Assembly: GCA_045124315.1 (NCBI GenBank)
Contig: JBGVLO010000176.1
Coordinates: forward strand, 71,916-135,915
Reading direction: 5' to 3'
From: CAG-411 sp045124315
Lineage (GTDB): Bacteria > Bacillota > Clostridia > Lachnospirales > Lachnospiraceae
DNA: 64,000 nt
Part shown: positions 9,591 to 17,787 of the stretch, piece after piece
Layout of the letters: each line of letters opens with the position of its first letter
Numbering within the stretch: position 1 is the first letter of the stretch
Translations under genes and position numbers: made by a program
Notes under the pieces: model-generated
Seen by the model: the letters and a program-made list of their open reading frames with translations, nothing else
The model's database searches: none
What the model was told of the DNA's origin: nothing

Positions 9591-10541
9591 TCATATATGT
9601 ATTTTTCTTTGTACTTTAAACCGGTACCCCACTCCCCATATGGTCTCTACATACTGAGGCTTTGAACTCTTCGCCTCTATCTTCTCCCGGATTTTCTTGA
9701 TATGTACGGTCACCGTAGCGATATCCCCGATGGAATCCATGTCCCAGATTTCCCGAAACAGTTCCTCTTTGGAAAATACCCGATTGGGATGTTCCATCAA
9801 AAATATATCTTACTCATGGCTCTGTCTCCTTCCGTCATTTAATTGTGACATTTCCATTTCTTCATAATCCCATGGCTCTTCCCGGTTTTCTTCATCCTCT
9901 ATGACAATACTGATTTTTCTCTTTGACTTGTCAAAATATTTCACGGAATTGCCAACAATATTGTTGATTACCCGTCTAAGCTGCTCCGGATCTGTCTGTA
10001 CGCATTCTGACAGGGCAACTTTGTTTTCATACTCCAAAGTTATCCCCTGTTCCCCCAGTTCTTCACGCAATTCATCCACACAATCCCCAAAATAATCCCC
10101 CACGGAAATATTCTGGATGTGATATGGCACGATCCCATTTTCTATTTTTGCACTAAGTGATAATTCATCCACCAGCGCAGCCATTTCTTTTGCTTTCTGG
10201 TAAATGATACGAAGATATTTTTCCTGTTTTTCCGGCGTAGCTGCCACACCATCCAAAATTCCTTCTGTATATCCTTCTATGGTAGTTAAGGGAGCTTTCA
10301 TGGCAATTTCCCCACCGTCCTTTTTGGTTACGATATAGACCGCTTCCAATTCCTCATCCATATTCTCGAATACTCCTGATTCCACTGTTTCCTTATCCAG
10401 TTCCATAATAAACTGACTCTGATACTGACGAACTCTATGTACCGTTCCAAATAACAAAATACTGGGCAATACGGTAATAATAAAAAAAGAACAAACTAAC
10501 TTTCCCCGTATCTTCACATGTTCCACCTCCATACTTTTCAT
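9591..10541 (-). pseudogene. Decayed two-component system: kinase fused in frame to regulator fragment
   Basis: The upstream part (10541-9810) is a histidine-kinase remnant. It has an N-terminal membrane segment (SFFIITVLPSILLFG), a dimerisation region reading 'APLTTIEGYTEGILDG' without the usual preceding H-box histidine, and an N-box 'NNIVGNSVKY'. The glycine-rich ATP boxes are gone. After the TAA at 9812-9810 the same frame continues as an OmpR-type winged-helix C-terminus ('PNRVFSKEELFREIW' ... 'YVETIWGVGYRFK'). The regulator's receiver domain is absent. Deletion and stop acquisition left no functional kinase or regulator. Confidence 0.75.
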
Positions 10542-10649
10542 TAATTCTTATGGTATCTCTTTTTCTTCCAAATAGCAACGTTATGATACTAGGGGTAATG
10601 TTATACAAAAAATCACCAAAAAAATACAAATACTAATTGGTCTAAAAGA

Positions 10650-10678
10650 TTGACAATATATAATTTTTGTCATATGAT
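10650..10678 (+). promoter_or_regulatory. Sigma-A promoter for RNA/toxin-like locus
   Basis: TTGACA (10650-10655), a 17-bp spacer and TATGAT (10673-10678). Transcription would start near 10685 and read through the foldable region into the 10863 gene. A second TATAAT lies near 10718. Confidence 0.6.
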
Positions 10679-10684
10679 ATTTAT

Positions 10685-10850
10685 ATAGCCTTGGGTATAA
10701 GATTGTTAATTAATGATATAATGATAATATGTCGGGTATAAGACTTAAAACCATACCAAGTGGTCGGACTGGAGACCTTAAACCCATTCAAGCGTAGAGA
10801 AAACTACTAAAAATCGCAAGAGGAATGATATTTATCATTCCTCTTTTTAC
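10685..10850 (+). ncRNA. Candidate structured RNA ending in strong terminator
   Basis: The segment has several self-complementary pieces. CTTGGGTAT (about 10691) can pair with ATACCAAG (10753-10760). GGTC-GGACTGGA-GACC and GTAG-AGAAAA-CTAC form small hairpins. A 13-bp terminator stem AAGAGGAATGATA/TATCATTCCTCTT with U-run sits at 10818-10847. The order promoter, RNA, terminator, ribosome site, toxin-like ORF is that of type III toxin-antitoxin loci (ToxIN, CptIN, TenpIN). No tandem antitoxin repeats were recognised, so the role is inferred. Confidence 0.5.
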
Positions 10851-10862
10851 ATAGGAGGACAA

Positions 10863-11488
10863 ATGGATACTACTACAAGTTTCAAAGAAAGAGTGAAAAA
10901 TGAAGCAATCCGTAATGCAAAGCTCTATAAAACCAATTTTGTTGATTTTGAATATTTAGTTTGTTCAGAAGCTTTTGATGATTATTATCATATAATCAAA
11001 TCGGATAAAAGCAATTATTTACATCTAATTGGAATACATACAGATTTGGCCGCAGAAGCATTTTTTGATAAGTGTTATAACAAGGAATTAGAAGAAACGG
11101 ATTTTGATTTTATCAAACCTAACCAGTCTGAAAAAAATGTGAAAGGTTCTGTAAGAAAGAAAATAAAGGTTTTACCAGATATGGTTAACCTGTTTACTCA
11201 AAAATTAGTTGCAGAGGACAACTTTAAAAAAATAAGATAGAGTGTGCATTTGCCACATCAGATAACAAATTTACATTAGGATTTGCAGTTTCTGGTCGTC
11301 CAAAATCTTTATTAAAAGGAAATGAATTAGAAGCAAGTAAGACCAAAGATGTCGATTTAATTTTTAGAAAAACTCGAAATAATGAAAAACCATATTCAGA
11401 ATTAATTTATGGAAAAAAAGAGGACATTATTAAGTATAAAGAGAAAATAAGTGATCTTATATGTCAAGATTTCTTGAAGGATCATTAG
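10863..11488 (+). pseudogene. PBECR4-like nuclease-family protein, frameshifted at an A7 run
   Basis: GGAGG precedes ATG 10863. The first frame gives 125 aa ('NYLHLIGIHT' ... 'KGSVRKKIKVLPDMVNLF') and stops at TAG 11238. The run of seven A (11226-11232) is followed in the -1 frame by an uninterrupted, compositionally similar continuation ('IECAFATSDNKFTLGFA' ... 'DLICQDFLKDH') to TAG 11486-11488. The intact protein would be about 208 aa. Either one A was lost (mutation or sequencing error) or slippage on the A-run restores the frame. Similarity to PBECR4-type toxin domains is judged from pattern only. The upstream terminated RNA supports a toxin-antitoxin role but does not prove it. Confidence 0.6.
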
Positions 11489-11539
11489 TGTAGCTGTAAC
11501 ATAACAAGTGTTAACAATTGCCAGAAGGCATAATTTTTA

Positions 11540-11568
11540 TTGATTAATTTACCCGAATTATGTATACT
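11540..11568 (+). promoter_or_regulatory. pckA promoter
   Basis: TTGATT (11540-11545), a 17-bp spacer and TATACT (11563-11568), about 150 nt before the pckA start. The leader contains two GCCAGAAGG copies (about 11519 and 11610) of unknown meaning. Confidence 0.6.
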
Positions 11569-11716
11569 TAACAGGGAGAGAGTGGGTATCCCATTTCTTA
11601 GAATGATGCATTTACCTTCGCCAGAAGGTATGTTTTATCACAGCTTATGCATTTTTATATGTGCATCCAGTTGTGACTATCATTTTCACTATATTAAAAG
11701 AAAAGAGGTTAATTAC

Positions 11717-13330
11717 ATGGCAGCAATTGATTTAAGTAAGTATGGAATTACTGGAACAACAGAAATCGTTTACAATCCTTCTTATGAAGTATTATTCGAA
11801 GAAGAGACAAAGGCTGGTCTTGAAGGTTATGAAGTAGGCCAGAACACAGAGCTTGACACTGTTAACGTTATGACAGGTGTATTTACAGGACGTTCACCTA
11901 AAGATAAGTACATCGTTATGGACGAGAACTCTAAGGATACTGTATGGTGGGATACACCAGAATATCCAAATGACAACCATGCAATGACAGAAGACACATG
12001 GGCAGTTGTTAAGGATTTAGCTAAGAAAGAGCTTTCAAACAAGAAGCTTTTCGTAGTAGATGCTTTCTGTGGTGCAAATGCAGATACTCGTATGGCAGTT
12101 CGTTTCATCGTGGAAGTAGCTTGGCAGGCACATTTCGTAACAAATATGTTCATCCAGCCTACAGAAGAAGAATTAAAGAACTTTGAGCCAGATTTCATCG
12201 TTTACAATGCATCTAAGGCTAAGGTTGAGAACTACAAAGAATTAGGTCTTAACTCTGAGACTTGTGTTGCTTTCAATATTTCATCAAAAGAGCAGGTTAT
12301 CATCAATACATGGTACGGCGGAGAGATGAAGAAGGGTATGTTCTCTATGATGAACTACTACTTACCACTTAAGGGAATCGCTTCTATGCACTGTTCTGCT
12401 AACACAGATATGGACGGAAAGCATACAGCTATTTTCTTCGGTCTTTCAGGAACAGGTAAGACTACACTTTCCACAGATCCTAAGCGTCTTTTGATCGGTG
12501 ATGACGAGCATGGTTGGGATGACAACGGTGTATTCAACCTTGAAGGTGGTTGCTACGCTAAGGTTATCGGTCTTGATAAAGAGTCTGAGCCAGACATCTA
12601 CAATGCGATCAGAAGAAATGCTCTTCTTGAGAACGTTACTGTTGCAGCTGACGGAAAGATTGATTTCGAAGATAAGAGCGTTACAGAGAACACTCGTGTA
12701 TCTTACCCAATCGACCACATCGAGAAGATTGCTTCTACTGTAAATAAGGTTTCTGCAGGTCCTGCAGCTGACAACGTAATCTTCCTTTCAGCTGATGCAT
12801 TTGGAGTATTGCCTCCAGTATCTATCCTTACACCAGAGCAGACACAGTACTACTTCCTTTCAGGATTTACTGCTAAGCTTGCCGGTACAGAGCGTGGAAT
12901 TACTGAGCCTACACCAACATTCTCAGCTTGTTTCGGACAGGCATTCTTAGAGTTACATCCTACTAAGTATGCAGAAGAACTTGTTAAGAAGATGGAGAAG
13001 AGCGGAGCTAAGGCTTACTTAGTTAACACTGGATGGAACGGAACTGGAAAGAGAATCACAATCAAAGATACTCGTGGTATCATTGATGCGATCCTTAGCG
13101 GAGATATCAAAAAAGCTCCTACAAAGACTATTCCAATGTTCAACTTTGAAGTTCCTACAGAGCTTCCAGGCGTAGATCCTAAGATCTTAGATCCTCGTGA
13201 TACTTATGCTGATGCTTCTGAATGGGAGACAAAAGCAAAGGATCTTGCTGCTAGATTTAACAAGAACTTTGTTAAGTATACAACAAACGATGCTGGTAAG
13301 GCATTAGTTGCAGCTGGTCCTCAGTTATAA
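11717..13330 (+). CDS. pckA: Phosphoenolpyruvate carboxykinase (ATP)
   Basis: The product is 537 aa, the usual length of the ATP-type enzyme. It interconverts oxaloacetate + ATP and PEP + CO2 + ADP in the cytosol; in fermentative anaerobes it often runs toward oxaloacetate. Visible motifs are 'FTGRSPKDKY' (substrate-binding Arg), the kinase-1a P-loop GLSGTGKT at residues 242-249 with Lys248, 'LIGDDEHGW' (metal-binding Asp), and 'NTGWNGTGKR'. ATG 11717 follows AAAAGAGG by 8 nt. The frame is open upstream to 11540, but that extension lacks family similarity and overlaps the promoter. Codon use is strongly biased (GAC, AAG, CTT), as in highly expressed genes. It is a single-gene unit closed by a strong terminator. 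Confidence 0.97.
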   Translation: MAAIDLSKYGITGTTEIVYNPSYEVLFEEETKAGLEGYEVGQNTELDTVNVMTGVFTGRSPKDKYIVMDENSKDTVWWDTPEYPNDNHAMTEDTWAVVKDLAKKELSNKKLFVVDAFCGANADTRMAVRFIVEVAWQAHFVTNMFIQPTEEELKNFEPDFIVYNASKAKVENYKELGLNSETCVAFNISSKEQVIINTWYGGEMKKGMFSMMNYYLPLKGIASMHCSANTDMDGKHTAIFFGLSGTGKTTLSTDPKRLLIGDDEHGWDDNGVFNLEGGCYAKVIGLDKESEPDIYNAIRRNALLENVTVAADGKIDFEDKSVTENTRVSYPIDHIEKIASTVNKVSAGPAADNVIFLSADAFGVLPPVSILTPEQTQYYFLSGFTAKLAGTERGITEPTPTFSACFGQAFLELHPTKYAEELVKKMEKSGAKAYLVNTGWNGTGKRITIKDTRGIIDAILSGDIKKAPTKTIPMFNFEVPTELPGVDPKILDPRDTYADASEWETKAKDLAARFNKNFVKYTTNDAGKALVAAGPQL

Positions 13331-13359
13331 TTTGAATAGAACCATACGGTTGTAATGGA

Positions 13360-13394
13360 AAGAGCCTGTCGCTTTTGCGACAGGCTCTTCTTTC
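13360..13394 (+). terminator. pckA terminator
   Basis: A 13-bp perfect stem AAGAGCCTGTCGC/GCGACAGGCTCTT with TTTT loop, followed by CTTTCATTT. Confidence 0.9.
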
Positions 13395-13424
13395 ATTTCA
13401 TTACTATGATTAAGGGGTTAGTGG

Positions 13425-14201
13425 TTATGCACGAAGACAGGCTTCTTTCATAGATTTTACATACTTACCGATCTCAGCAGGTGCTTTCTCTCCGTGGGCT
13501 GCACATAACTTTACAATAGCCGAACCAACAATGACACCATCTGCCTGTTTTGCCATTTTTTCTGCCTGCTCCGGAGTGGAAATACCAAAACCGACTGCAC
13601 ATGGAATGTCGTTTACTTCTTTTACTTTCTGTACCATGGCTCCGATATCTGTCGTAATATTGGTACGGACACCAGTCACACCTAAGGAAGAAACACAATA
13701 TACAAATCCCTTCGCTTCTTTCCCGATCATACCAATTCTCTCTTCTGAGGTAGGCGCGATCATAGAAACTAAGTCTATCCCGTATTCCTGACAGATACCA
13801 TCAAATTCTTCTTTTTCCTCAAAAGGAATGTCCGGCAGAATAATTCCATCAATTCCAACTTCCTGGCATTTTTTCATAAATTTCTCAGCGCCATAGGAAT
13901 ATACTACATTTGCATAAGTCATGAATACCATTGGGATAGTCACTGTCTCACGAAGTTCTTTTACCATCTGGAATACATCATCTGTTGTCACCTGGTTCTT
14001 AAGGGCGCGAATATTTGCCTCCTGAATGACCGGTCCTTCTGCAGTAGGATCCGAAAATGGAATTCCCAATTCGATCAAATCTGCACCTGCTTTTACCATC
14101 TCAAGTACGGCCTGCTTTGTGGTATCTAAAGTGGGATCTCCACATGTGATAAACGGAATAAATGCCTTTCCATTCTCAAATGCCTTTGCTATATTACTCA
14201 T
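13425..14201 (-). CDS. trpA: Tryptophan synthase alpha subunit
   Basis: The product is 258 aa, normal for TrpA. It cleaves indole-3-glycerol phosphate to indole and glyceraldehyde 3-phosphate and passes indole to TrpB. Visible are 'FITCGDPTLDTT', 'LIELGIPFSDPTAEGP' (catalytic Glu44, Asp51), 'GIILPDIPFEE' and the phosphate-binding 'GFGISTPEQ' and 'GVIVGSAIV'. ATG 14201 overlaps the end of trpB by 8 nt and follows GAGGGGAGG, which fixes this start over the longer open frame. It is the second gene of trpBA. No other trp genes are in the window. Confidence 0.97.
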   Translation of the reverse strand: MSNIAKAFENGKAFIPFITCGDPTLDTTKQAVLEMVKAGADLIELGIPFSDPTAEGPVIQEANIRALKNQVTTDDVFQMVKELRETVTIPMVFMTYANVVYSYGAEKFMKKCQEVGIDGIILPDIPFEEKEEFDGICQEYGIDLVSMIAPTSEERIGMIGKEAKGFVYCVSSLGVTGVRTNITTDIGAMVQKVKEVNDIPCAVGFGISTPEQAEKMAKQADGVIVGSAIVKLCAAHGEKAPAEIGKYVKSMKEACLRA

Positions 14202-15378
14202 ATAAATCCTCCCCTCTGTAGCGAGCGATTGCTGCACAATCCTTGTCACCACGTCCTGAAATGTTAATTACCATAATCCGATCTTTGCTCATCGTCTTTG
14301 CAATTTTCATTGCATGTGCCACTGCATGTGCACTTTCAATGGCAGGAATAATTCCTTCGATCCTTGAAAGATACTCAAAGGCTTCTACTGCTTCATCATC
14401 GGTTACTGCCACATACTCTGCTCTTCCAATGTCATGCAGGTACGCATGCTCCGGTCCAATACCAGGATAATCCAAACCAGCCGAAATGGAATATACCGGT
14501 GCGATCTGTCCATAATCGTCCTGACAGAAGTAGGACTTCATTCCGTGGAAGATACCAAGTCTTCCGGTGTTAATGGTTGCTGCAGTTTCATAGGTATCGA
14601 TTCCTCTTCCTGCTGCCTCACAACCGATCAAGCGAACTTCTTTGTCCTCAATAAAGTTGTAAAATGCTCCGATTGCATTGGAACCGCCACCCACGCAGGC
14701 AAGGACTGCATCCGGAAGTCTGCCTTCTGCTTCTAAAATCTGCTCTTTGATTTCTTTACTGATCACCGACTGGAAATCACGGACAATATTCGGAAATGGA
14801 TATGGCCCCATGACAGAACCTAATACATAGTGGGTATCCTCAATTCTGGCTGTCCACTCACGGAAGGTTTCGGATACTGCATCTTTCAAAGTTGCAGTTC
14901 CGGAAGTAACCGGATGTACCTTGGCACCTAATAGACGCATACGGTACACATTCAATGCCTGTCTCTCACAGTCTTCTTTTCCCATGTAGATCTCACATTC
15001 CATGCCCATCATAGCCGCTACGGTTGCAGTTGCCACACCATGCTGTCCTGCTCCTGTCTCAGCAATTACTCTTGTCTTTCCCATACGCTTAGCCAAAAGC
15101 ATCTGCCCAATTACATTGTTGATCTTATGGGAACCTGTGTGATTCAGATCCTCTCTCTTTAGGTAAATCTTTGCTCCACCTAAATCTTTTGTCATGCGTT
15201 CTGCGTAATACAATCTGCTTGGACGTCCTGCATATTCATTTAACATGGTTTTCAATTCTTCATTAAACTCCGGATCATCCTTATATTTGTTATACGCTTC
15301 CTCCAACTCTAACATGGCATTCATCAATGTTTCTGGAATGTACTGACCACCATGCACTCCAAATCTTCCTTTTGACAT
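14194..15378 (-). CDS. trpB: Tryptophan synthase beta subunit
   Basis: The product is 394 aa, the standard length. This PLP enzyme condenses indole with L-serine to tryptophan. Visible are the PLP lysine in 'NHTGSHKINN' (Lys85), 'ETGAGQHGVATA', the glycine-rich phosphate loop 'CVGGGSNAIG', and the C-terminal 'NISGRGDKD'. AAAGGAGG lies 6 nt before ATG 15378. An upstream in-frame ATG at 15405 would swallow the ribosome site and is rejected. Expression should respond to uncharged tRNA-Trp through the T-box leader directly upstream. Confidence 0.97.
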   Translation of the reverse strand: MSKGRFGVHGGQYIPETLMNAMLELEEAYNKYKDDPEFNEELKTMLNEYAGRPSRLYYAERMTKDLGGAKIYLKREDLNHTGSHKINNVIGQMLLAKRMGKTRVIAETGAGQHGVATATVAAMMGMECEIYMGKEDCERQALNVYRMRLLGAKVHPVTSGTATLKDAVSETFREWTARIEDTHYVLGSVMGPYPFPNIVRDFQSVISKEIKEQILEAEGRLPDAVLACVGGGSNAIGAFYNFIEDKEVRLIGCEAAGRGIDTYETAATINTGRLGIFHGMKSYFCQDDYGQIAPVYSISAGLDYPGIGPEHAYLHDIGRAEYVAVTDDEAVEAFEYLSRIEGIIPAIESAHAVAHAMKIAKTMSKDRIMVINISGRGDKDCAAIARYRGEDLYE

Positions 15379-15474
15379 GTGATTTCCTCCTTTTTTCTGT
15401 AACAATTAGGGTGCAAAACCTATATTTTGTTAAGCTATTATAAAAGTAACCTTTTGACACCATAATCTTATAAA

Positions 15475-15768
15475 ATAAAAAATCTCCTGCCCTATATAAA
15501 AATAGGACAAGAGACAATTATCATTCTCATGCGGTACCACCTATGTTCATGCAAAAGCATGCTCTCAATACGTGCATTCTAACACGCTCTCCCTGTAACG
15601 TAGGAGTTACGTCGGATATTACTAAGCTTACGCCTTTCTTTCCGCCCTTATGAGCCCATTCACACATAGTGGTTTTGCGCCTTCTCACCAACCGGCCGCT
15701 CTCTGAAAATCCTCTCTATCTGCTACTCTTCTCAATCGCAGGTTTCTGCTTTATTTTCATGTTTCACT
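15475..15768 (-). promoter_or_regulatory. T-box leader, tryptophan-specific
   Basis: On the minus strand the canonical antiterminator sequence AGGTGGTACCGCATGAG is at about 15541-15525. It is followed by a terminator TCTCTTGTCCTAT/ATAGGGCAGGAGAT-TTTTTT at about 15514-15475. Stem I contains GGCGCAAAACCAC and the specifier context GTGTGAA-TGG-GCTC (about 15672-15659). The UGG codon fits tRNA-Trp and the downstream trpB. By family knowledge, binding of uncharged tRNA stabilises the antiterminator and lets transcription proceed into trpBA. Confidence 0.92.
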
Positions 15769-15774
15769 TTTCTT

Positions 15775-15803
15775 AGGATACTCCAATATTTTGCATCTGT
15801 CAA
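15775..15803 (-). promoter_or_regulatory. Promoter of T-box-trpBA
   Basis: TTGACA (15803-15798), a 17-bp spacer and TATCCT (15780-15775) on the minus strand, just before the T-box stem I. Confidence 0.8.
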
Positions 15804-15842
15804 CCTCTTTTTCAACGCTGTTCTTTGCCTAGGTAACAGTTA

Positions 15843-15872
15843 GTTACAGTTCACAGGTATGTGAACTGTAAC
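15843..15872. repeat. 30-bp palindromic mobile unit (GTTACAG subtype)
   Basis: GTTACAGTTCAC-AGGTAT-GTGAACTGTAAC. Flanking octamers are AACAGTTA and AACACACA (4 of 8), so no target duplication can be claimed. A partial second copy, GTAACAGTTA, abuts on the left at 15833. Confidence 0.7.
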
Positions 15873-15882
15873 AACACACACC

Positions 15883-16392
15883 TTATACCAGCCATATGGT
15901 GGCCAAAACCCCTGCCGCAGTAGCCACCAAAGCTCCTGCCATGGTATATCTGGTCTTTTTTATCTTAGCGGCCGCAAAATAGACTGCCATGGTATAAAGA
16001 ATGGTTTCCGAACAGCTCATAAGAACCGATGCCATCATACCTATTCTGGAATCGGTTCCGTAATTTTCATAAATGTCCAGCAATAAACCGGTTGCCGCAG
16101 AGGAGGATATCATTTTGATCAGAACCAGAGGCACCAATTCTTTTGGAAATAAGTCCCCTTTCAGACAGCATCCGATTCCATTTGCCACCGCCTCCAACAC
16201 TCCGGAAGACCGCAGCACACCAATTGCCACCATAAGCCCGATCAAAGTTGGCAGGATTTCCACCACCACCTTGATGCCATCCTTTGCCCCGCGCACAAAA
16301 ACCTCAAAGATAGACACATTGGAAATCAACCCGTATCCTACAATATAGAATACGATCATTGGCATTAGCAAAGTCGATATTTTGATCAACAT
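15883..16392 (-). CDS. spmB: Spore maturation protein B
   Basis: The product is 169 aa with four to five hydrophobic segments. It matches the SpmB family: 'EILPTLIGLMVAIGVLRSSG', 'FPKELVPLVLIKMISSSAATG' (nucleoside-recognition/Gate-type), 'DSRIGMMASVLMSCSETILYT'. In Bacillus, SpmA and SpmB act together in spore-core dehydration and heat resistance. Here spmB is not next to spmA, which lies at 35.3 kb on the other strand. The ribosome site before ATG 16392 is weak (ACGGAAAATGGT). Confidence 0.9.
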   Translation of the reverse strand: MLIKISTLLMPMIVFYIVGYGLISNVSIFEVFVRGAKDGIKVVVEILPTLIGLMVAIGVLRSSGVLEAVANGIGCCLKGDLFPKELVPLVLIKMISSSAATGLLLDIYENYGTDSRIGMMASVLMSCSETILYTMAVYFAAAKIKKTRYTMAGALVATAAGVLATIWLV

Positions 16393-16458
16393 ACCATTTT
16401 CCGTCCTATTGTGTTCCTGTCATTATATGCCCACATCACGCATCCTATGCACCATGCT

Positions 16459-17331
16459 TTAAGAACGAAGGCCAAAAGATTTATACTCCCGTAAACCGTG
16501 AAAGCTGGTGATCCAGGTGCTGGCAGTCTGTTCCTCGGTATTTGCTGCCATGTCAGATGCAGTATGTTCCACCTTTTGGAAAGCCCCACTTACGGTAACC
16601 ATAACCTCCTGAATCTGTTTGACATTTTTTTGTATGTCTTTGAATATCTCGTCTGTTTGCTCTACAGCCTCACTATCTGCAATCACTGCAGCATTGCTCT
16701 GTTTCGCCTTGTCCAAAACAATATCCACCAGGTTCTTGATATTTTCTGTTGTCTCACTAATTTTCAAAACCGAATCGGAACAGGTCGTTGCCAATGTCTG
16801 AATCTCACCGGCCACAACTGAAAAACCTCTTCCAGCTTCTCCAGCTCTAGCGGCCTCTATACTGGCATTTAAAGAAAGAAGATTGGTCTGTTCTGCTAAA
16901 GTCTGTGCAGTCTCTGCATTTTCATCTGCATTGCTATTAATCTGAGAAGCGGTTCCTTTTATATTGGAAACTACCGACTGGATACTCAGCGCCATTTCAT
17001 TTAACAATCCGGCCATCTCTCCAATCTCATCATTGCTCTGTACGGAAATCTCCTCAGAAAAATCCAGCTTCTGAATTCTCTTAATTCCTTCCTTCAGTTT
17101 TCCGATTGGTTTTAATCCATATTGGACCAGAACAAAAGTCATCACACATAATAACAAAATACCAAAGGTACTTGAAAATCCAAAGGAAGTTTTGATCACT
17201 TGAAGTTCTGACAAAACAGTTCCTTTGTCTGCTTCAAATACCATATACATTTGGGTTCCCGGCACATTTTGTATCAGCACATATTTGCCTTTCACCAGCT
17301 CCATTACTCCCATTTCCTCATTGCTGATCAT
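16459..17331 (-). pseudogene. Decayed methyl-accepting chemotaxis protein
   Basis: The remaining frame holds one membrane segment (TFGILLLCVMTFVLVQYGL), a HAMP-like segment, and an intact signalling tip ('LAEQTNLLSLNASIEAARAGEAGRGFSVVAGEI', given here as three adjoining motifs: LAEQTNLLSLNAS, IEAARAGEAGRG, FSVVAGEI). The N-terminal ligand domain continues in the same frame upstream to about 17550 ('GSKIYGVDANTGLIFGDKD') but has no start codon there and meets TGA at about 17553. The C-terminus is abnormal ('TASTWITSFHGLREYKSF') where receptors normally end in a Glu/Ser-rich helix. Loss of both ends suggests a pseudogene. A leaky short receptor starting at 17331 cannot be excluded. Confidence 0.7.
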
Positions 17332-17787
17332 TTCATTGATTTTTTCATATGTAATGTTACTATCATCGGAAAGGTAAGTCTCTCCTGTCAGATCTTTATC
17401 CCCAAAGATAAGTCCTGTATTTGCGTCAACGCCATATATTTTACTTCCCTTTAGTATATCTGCAACCGTATAAATATAGTCATGAATTTCCTGTTCTGTG
17501 CTGCATCCATTTTGTACGAACTGTAACTGACACGTTACTCGTGCAAATCAAAAGGTACCATCCTCAGGTGCTCTCCCTGAACCATTGTACCACATAATTT
17601 ATTCCCATTCCTTTTCTTCCATAATTTCATATTAATTTAAACAAATCGTAACAACTTCCATTCCCGTCACATTGTAACTGTAACAATTCAGCCAGGGATA
17701 ACTTCTTTTTTCTCTCTCTTTCCGTAACATATTTTCATCTCTGTGTCGATATATTTATATTAGTACATTTTGAGAAAGGAGCACACA
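17332..17787. other. Spacer: lost receptor N-terminus and a small hairpin pair
   Basis: The left part to about 17550 is the broken ligand-binding domain of the receptor, minus strand. Next to it, minus-strand GGTAC...GTACC encloses TCAGG-GAGAGCA-CCTGA (about 17594-17557); no known riboswitch class fits. A degenerate GTAACAATTCAGCC motif related to the palindromic repeats sits at 17680-17702 without target duplication. The promoter of the 17788 gene was not identified securely. Confidence 0.4.

Noticed and set aside
11226..11240. Classical programmed -1 frameshift at the A7 run
   Set aside because: The run TTT AAA AAA A is not in the phase of a standard X XXY YYZ slippery heptamer and no stimulatory structure was seen. 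Loss of one A or transcriptional slippage is simpler.
11540..11716. Extended 59-residue N-terminus for PEP carboxykinase
   Set aside because: It overlaps the promoter and lacks similarity to the enzyme family; ATG 11717 has a proper ribosome site and matches the family start.
17540..17600. Riboswitch upstream of the chemotaxis receptor
   Set aside because: A small GGTAC/GTACC and TCAGG/CCTGA fold exists but no conserved core of cyclic-di-GMP, guanidine, SAM, TPP or glycine riboswitches is recognisable, and the receptor itself is broken.
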